From Halopelagius longus (lineage in GTDB: Archaea > Halobacteriota > Halobacteria > Halobacteriales > Haloferacaceae): 64,000 nt of DNA. Below, piece after piece: positions 60,318 through 64,000 of the stretch; position 1 is the first letter of the stretch, and every line of letters starts with the position of its first letter. The notes under the pieces were generated by a model. That model saw only the letters and a program-made list of their open reading frames with translations, was not told where the DNA came from and ran no database searches. A program made the translations under genes and the position numbers. Where the stretch lies: contig NZ_FNKQ01000005.1 in assembly GCF_900100875.1 (NCBI RefSeq), positions 186,001 to 250,000 of the forward strand, given 5' to 3'.

Positions 60318-61283
60318 ATGACAGACAATCATACGACTCTCGGTAGTTCGAAGTCGGAGACCGCACCGAACGAAGACGAGGGATGGTGCATCGTACTCAA
60401 CCCGGTGAGCGGAACCGGCGACCACGGAGAGGAGGTCCGTTCGCTCGCGGCGGAGCGCGGATACGCCGTCAGAGAGACGGAAGAGGCGGGTGACGCGATG
60501 GCCCTCGCGGAGGAAGCCGCGGAGGAAGGCGTCTCGCGAGTCGCCGCGTGCGGCGGCGACGGCACGGTACACGAAGTCGTCCGCGGACTCGACCGGGCGG
60601 ACGCGCTAGACGAGGTCACGTTCGGCGTCGTCCCCGGCGGGACGGGGAACAACTTCGCGGGGAACATCGGCGTGCGGAGCGTCGAACACGCCTTCGAGGT
60701 CCTCGAAACCGGCGAACGACGGCGCATCGACTTGGGCGTTGCCGACGGCGAACCGTTCGTCAACTCCTGCATCGCCGGCCTCACCTCGAAGACGAGTTCC
60801 GAGACCAGTCCGGAGTTGAAGGAACGCGTCGGCACCCTCGCGTACGTCATCACCGGCATTCAACAGGCGGCGACGTTCGACCCGCTTCACGTCGCAATCG
60901 ACATCGAAACGGGGCCGGAGATGGACCCGAAGACGTGGGAGGGCGACGCGCTCTGTCTCCTCGTCGGGAACGCGCGACACTTCCCCCGCGGCGGCCAAGC
61001 GAACGTCGAGGACGGCCTCTTCGACGTGACCATCGTCGAGGAGATGCCGACGCCGGAGATGCTCACGGAGGCGGCGGCCCAACGGTTGTTCGGCCGGGAG
61101 ACGGAGCACGTGACGCAACTCACCGCCGAGCGACTCGAAATCACCCACCAGCAGGGCGAGAGCGTCGAGTTCAGTCTCGACGGCGAGATAAGCGCACACC
61201 GCCGCCTGAACCTCTCGGTTCGCCCGCGAGAGTTGACCGTCGCCGTCGGACCGGAGTACGAACCCCTCCCTGCGATGGGCTAA
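60318..61283 (+). CDS. Diacylglycerol-kinase-family lipid kinase
   Basis: 321 residues. The NTP-binding motif is GGDGT (79-83) with VLNPVSG (27-32) upstream and PGGTGNNFA (106-114) downstream, all typical of DagK/LCB5/YegS kinases. It would phosphorylate a membrane lipid such as an archaeal diol or diacylglycerol-like molecule. I chose the ATG at 60318 because family similarity starts just behind it; the frame remains open far upstream. Confidence 0.92.
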   Translation: MTDNHTTLGSSKSETAPNEDEGWCIVLNPVSGTGDHGEEVRSLAAERGYAVRETEEAGDAMALAEEAAEEGVSRVAACGGDGTVHEVVRGLDRADALDEVTFGVVPGGTGNNFAGNIGVRSVEHAFEVLETGERRRIDLGVADGEPFVNSCIAGLTSKTSSETSPELKERVGTLAYVITGIQQAATFDPLHVAIDIETGPEMDPKTWEGDALCLLVGNARHFPRGGQANVEDGLFDVTIVEEMPTPEMLTEAAAQRLFGRETEHVTQLTAERLEITHQQGESVEFSLDGEISAHRRLNLSVRPRELTVAVGPEYEPLPAMG

Positions 61284-61398
61284 ATCCGACGTTCGCGCCG
61301 ACTGAGCCGCGTTTCCGACGCTCGTCCGTCGGTAGGGCAGTAACTGAGATCGGACGTAGCCGAGCGAGTTCGCCGCCCGAGGAGGCGTGTTCGGCAGA

Positions 61399-61448
61399 CA
61401 ATAATACTGACCAATAATACTGATCAGTAACACTGCCCAGTAATACTA
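61399..61448. repeat. 13-bp direct-repeat array C (4 units)
   Basis: Units end at 61409, 61422, 61435 and 61448, each 13 bp apart: CAATAATACTG, CAATAATACTG, CAGTAACACTG and CAGTAATACTA. The same units in the same phase occur next to ParA 13 kb away. Confidence 0.85.
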
Positions 61449-61587
61449 CTGAGAGGACGAACGGAGTCTATCGAGAGGGCGTCAAGAGTAATTCCTCCGT
61501 AGATAGGGGGTCGAGCGACCGCAATCTACCGTCGGTCGCCTCGCCGTTCGGCGATTTTGCGGGCAGTATTCGGGACTATGGCGAATG

Positions 61588-61595
61588 TTTATTAT
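61588..61595 (+). promoter_or_regulatory. TATA element of aceB
   Basis: tttattat is centred about 33 bp before the ATG at 61625, predicting a leader of a few bases. Confidence 0.5.
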
Positions 61596-61624
61596 CATTC
61601 GAGAACGTTTCGAATACGCCCGAT

Positions 61625-62932
61625 ATGAGCGTCAAACGACACTACGAACGCGAATTCGTTCGAACGTTCTTTACATCACCCACGGCGGTCGAAGGAGAGG
61701 ACGACTCCGCGAAGATGGTCAAGAGCGCAGCCCAACTCCGCGGGATGCAGGCGCCGGACGTGTGGGTTCCGGACAACGAGGACGCGACTGCGCCGTCCAT
61801 GCGCGACGAGGGCGTCGAGAACATCGTCGAGGTCGTCTCCGAACACGGATCGGACTTCCCGGGCGAGATTCACCCCCGCGTCGTCTGGCACCGGGAGCGT
61901 CCCACCACCCGGTATCAAGGGTTCAAGCAGATGCTGGAGATAGCCGACCCCGAAAACGGCGCGGTCGACTACATCGACGGGTTCGTCATCCCCGAAGTCG
62001 GCGACATAGACGACTGGAAGAAGGCCGACGAGTTCTTCACCATCATCGAAAACGAGCACGGACTCGAAGAGGGGAGCCTCTCCATGTCGGTCATCGTCGA
62101 GAGCGGCGAGGCCGAACTCGCCATGGCGGACCTCCGCGAGGAGATGGGGAAACCCTCCAACAACCTCGAACGCCTCTTTCTCCTCGTCGACGGCGAGGTG
62201 GACTACACGAAGGACATGCGCGCGATGACGCCCACGGGCGAACTGCCGCCGTGGCCCGAACTGCGACACAACACCTCCCGCGGTGCCAGCGCCGCCGGAC
62301 TCATCGCCGTGGACGGCCCGTACGACGACATCCGCGACGTCGAGGGGTACCGAGAGCGGATGACCGAAAACCGGGCGAAGGGGATGACCGGCATCTGGTC
62401 GCTAACGCCCGGGCAGGTCGTCGAGGCGAACAAAGCGCCCCTGCCGCCGAAGACCGGCAGTTGGCTCTTAGAGGTCGGGGACCGCGAGATAGAACTCGAA
62501 TCCGAGGACGGACGCCAACGGTACGAGGGGAACGAAGTGAGCCTCGAAGAGACCGGCGACGGCGAGTACGTCCTGCGCGTCGGCGGCGACGAACAGCAAC
62601 TCGACGAGGACGAACTGCGCGAGGAGTTGCTGGACATGACCGCCTACGTCCCGAGCATGGACGACATCGTCGACTCCATGGAGGAGTTCGAGGCGGCCAA
62701 GGAAGCCGGGAAGGGCGCGATCGCCATGACGCAGGCGACGACGCTCGCCATCGACGGCGTCGAAATCGACATCAGCAAAGACCGGATGTGGGACGAAGCC
62801 ACCTATCAGGCCGCCCAGACGCCGATAACCCTGTTCCAAGACGTCTACGAGCACCGGCCGGACCAACACGAGGAGTTAGAGGAGATGTACGGCGCAGACG
62901 TCGTCGAACGCGCGACGAACGTCGGTAACTGA
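61625..62932 (+). CDS. aceB: Malate synthase, haloarchaeal type
   Basis: 435 residues matching the short haloarchaeal malate synthase, which joins glyoxylate and acetyl-CoA in the glyoxylate cycle. Diagnostic stretches include RHYEREFVRTFFTSPTAVEGEDDSAKM, DVWVPDNEDATAPSM, DVYEHRPDQHEELEEMYG and the acidic C-terminal half. Isocitrate lyase usually sits beside it in haloarchaea, but no aceA is present here within the window. Confidence 0.95.
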   Translation: MSVKRHYEREFVRTFFTSPTAVEGEDDSAKMVKSAAQLRGMQAPDVWVPDNEDATAPSMRDEGVENIVEVVSEHGSDFPGEIHPRVVWHRERPTTRYQGFKQMLEIADPENGAVDYIDGFVIPEVGDIDDWKKADEFFTIIENEHGLEEGSLSMSVIVESGEAELAMADLREEMGKPSNNLERLFLLVDGEVDYTKDMRAMTPTGELPPWPELRHNTSRGASAAGLIAVDGPYDDIRDVEGYRERMTENRAKGMTGIWSLTPGQVVEANKAPLPPKTGSWLLEVGDREIELESEDGRQRYEGNEVSLEETGDGEYVLRVGGDEQQLDEDELREELLDMTAYVPSMDDIVDSMEEFEAAKEAGKGAIAMTQATTLAIDGVEIDISKDRMWDEATYQAAQTPITLFQDVYEHRPDQHEELEEMYGADVVERATNVGN

Positions 62933-63039
62933 CGGGCGAGTCCGCTCCGCCGCGGTTTTTTCTTCTTTCTCGCCGTCCGGAAGTGATCTACTGTAGCACG
63001 GCAGTCAAGAAGGCAATTCCGGCGTTCAGTGAAGGAATT

Positions 63040-63285
63040 CTACTTTTCAGATTCCGACGAGGTAAGCCCGTAGTCTTTCGGGTCATACTCATCGGTGGCT
63101 GATAGGAGAAGTAGCAGTCCGAACGAAACGATAGAGATGTAGAATACGTCCAACTGTAGTGGACCGACGGAAATGTAGTGTTCTCCCGAACTGGCGAAGA
63201 TGACTGTTGCGACGATGCCAGCGATTCCAATAACTGCATAGTGATAGGTGTGTATCTTAGTGTATAGCCGAAGCCACTTCCCCAT
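63040..63285 (-). CDS. Small membrane protein, unrecognised
   Basis: 81 residues with two membrane helices (about 14-33 and 46-63) and a short acidic tail (ATDEYDPKDYGL). It is A/T-richer than neighbours and I do not recognise a family. The start ATG at 63285 follows an A/T-rich region that could hold a promoter. Confidence 0.55.
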   Translation of the reverse strand: MGKWLRLYTKIHTYHYAVIGIAGIVATVIFASSGEHYISVGPLQLDVFYISIVSFGLLLLLSATDEYDPKDYGLTSSESEK

Positions 63286-63452
63286 ACCAATTAAACAGAC
63301 ACCAGCAGTAAGGATTCTTCGGCGTTAGGCCCGAACACGCTACTGATCGAGCGAGTCACTCCGTCTCGTTGTAACGGAATCCCGCGAGTAGGAGTAAGAT
63401 CAGATGCAGTGAGAGTGTGAGTCTCGATATCGCGCCGTCGCGTCGCCGGGCG

Positions 63453-64000
63453 TCAGGAACGCCACCGCTTGCTCCGCGTCGTGACGACGTCGGTCCGCGG
63501 ACTGTAGTAGAGTATCGGGTCGCCCTCCGGGTGGTCGAACGCGTTCGCCTCGAACAGCGTGTTCGCCTCGACGGTCCACTCCGCGTCGTAGAGCGGCCAT
63601 CGTTCGTGGGAGATGTCCGTGTACCTAATCCGCCCGCTCGTGTCCTGCGTGTACAGGCGTCGTCGCTCCGTCAGGAACTCGGTCAGCGACCCCGGTTCGG
63701 CCTCGAAGGGGTCGCCCGTCGGTCCGTAGGTGGCGGAGAACGTTACGGGTCGGTCGCCGGGGTGGAGCCGCCGGTTATCGAACCTGACGCGGCCGTCTTC
63801 GCCCTCCATCCGGATGCGGGAGTAGTAGTACGGCAGGTGGTGCGTCAGGCGCGCGCCGACGGTGGCGAGGAGACTGCTCGCGTCGAGGTTGAAGAAGTAG
63901 ACCCCCTGCTCGCCGTTGCAGGTGACGTACGTCCGGAGGTTCAACTCCGGCACCGGGATGCCCAGCGACGCCGGGAGTCCCCGCGGGCGAACGTCGACGT
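63453..64000 (-). CDS. DUF2071/YqjF-family protein, N-terminus beyond window edge
   Basis: The frame is open to the right edge, so the start lies outside. The visible 182 codons include PVPELNLRTYVTCNGEQGVYFFNLDASS and a C-terminal RWPLYDAEWTVEANTLFEANAF, the hallmarks of the YqjF/DUF2071 family. Its function is unknown. It is on the opposite strand to malate synthase, with a small membrane protein between. Confidence 0.85.
   Translation of the reverse strand, partial: VDVRPRGLPASLGIPVPELNLRTYVTCNGEQGVYFFNLDASSLLATVGARLTHHLPYYYSRIRMEGEDGRVRFDNRRLHPGDRPVTFSATYGPTGDPFEAEPGSLTEFLTERRRLYTQDTSGRIRYTDISHERWPLYDAEWTVEANTLFEANAFDHPEGDPILYYSPRTDVVTTRSKRWRS

Larger units (their letters stand above)
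61284..61624. other. Intergenic region with 13-bp array and aceB promoter
   Basis: 341 bp. It holds a four-unit copy of the 13-bp repeat also found near ParA (61399-61448) and a TATA-like tttattat at 61588-61595, about 33 bp before the aceB start. Confidence 0.55.

Overview
The window is high-GC DNA from a haloarchaeon (class Halobacteria, probably Haloferacales). The proteins are strongly acidic, many secreted proteins carry twin-arginine signals with a lipobox, several promoters place a TATA element about 26-28 bp before a start codon (leaderless mRNA), and the malate synthase is of the haloarchaeal type. I see no rRNA, tRNA, CRISPR array or transposase.

Layout. 1-7455 is a galactoside-use locus: an edge-truncated sugar-binding lipoprotein, a GH2 beta-galactosidase, an SDR dehydrogenase, a D-galactonate dehydratase and a divergent IclR regulator. 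Together they fit lactose to galactose to galactonate to 2-keto-3-deoxygalactonate (De Ley-Doudoroff route). 8126-11064 is a two-gene operon of a GabD-type aldehyde dehydrogenase and a TPP-dependent decarboxylase/synthase. 11448-13586 is katG. 13871-22013 holds membrane proteins, an ABC-2 type exporter and a Ser/Asp-repeat surface protein. 22588-25930 is a siroheme nitrite/sulfite reductase overlapping a ferredoxin-FrhB protein, which looks like a split, F420-linked sulfite (or nitrite) reductase. 25927-38713 holds a PAP2 phosphatase, a peptide-type binding lipoprotein, an arylsulfotransferase-like protein paired with a GT-C-like membrane protein, and many haloarchaeal lipoproteins and membrane proteins of unknown role. 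38786-39796 is an MDR oxidoreductase.

39882-46368 is an unusual minus-strand cluster: a lipoprotein, a membrane-anchored spermidine-synthase-like protein, a DUF2617 protein, a zinc-ribbon repeat protein and a pentapeptide-repeat protein fused to a K+-channel pore. 46522-49286 is a partition-like locus: a ParA ATPase lacking the usual signature lysine, a small acidic partner, and a divergent winged-helix protein with an internal duplication. Between them lie two arrays of a 13-bp repeat at exact 13-bp spacing. A third array of the same repeat sits 13 kb away at 61399-61448.

49864-58549 is a second sugar or sugar-acid locus: IclR regulator, 2-hydroxyacid dehydrogenase, a complete ABC importer, an inositol-monophosphatase-family enzyme and a gluconate-dehydratase-like enolase-superfamily enzyme. 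59206-64000 holds a MOSC protein, a diacylglycerol-kinase-family enzyme, malate synthase, a small membrane protein and an edge-truncated DUF2071/YqjF protein.

All family assignments come from reading motifs and recalled family features; no database search was run.
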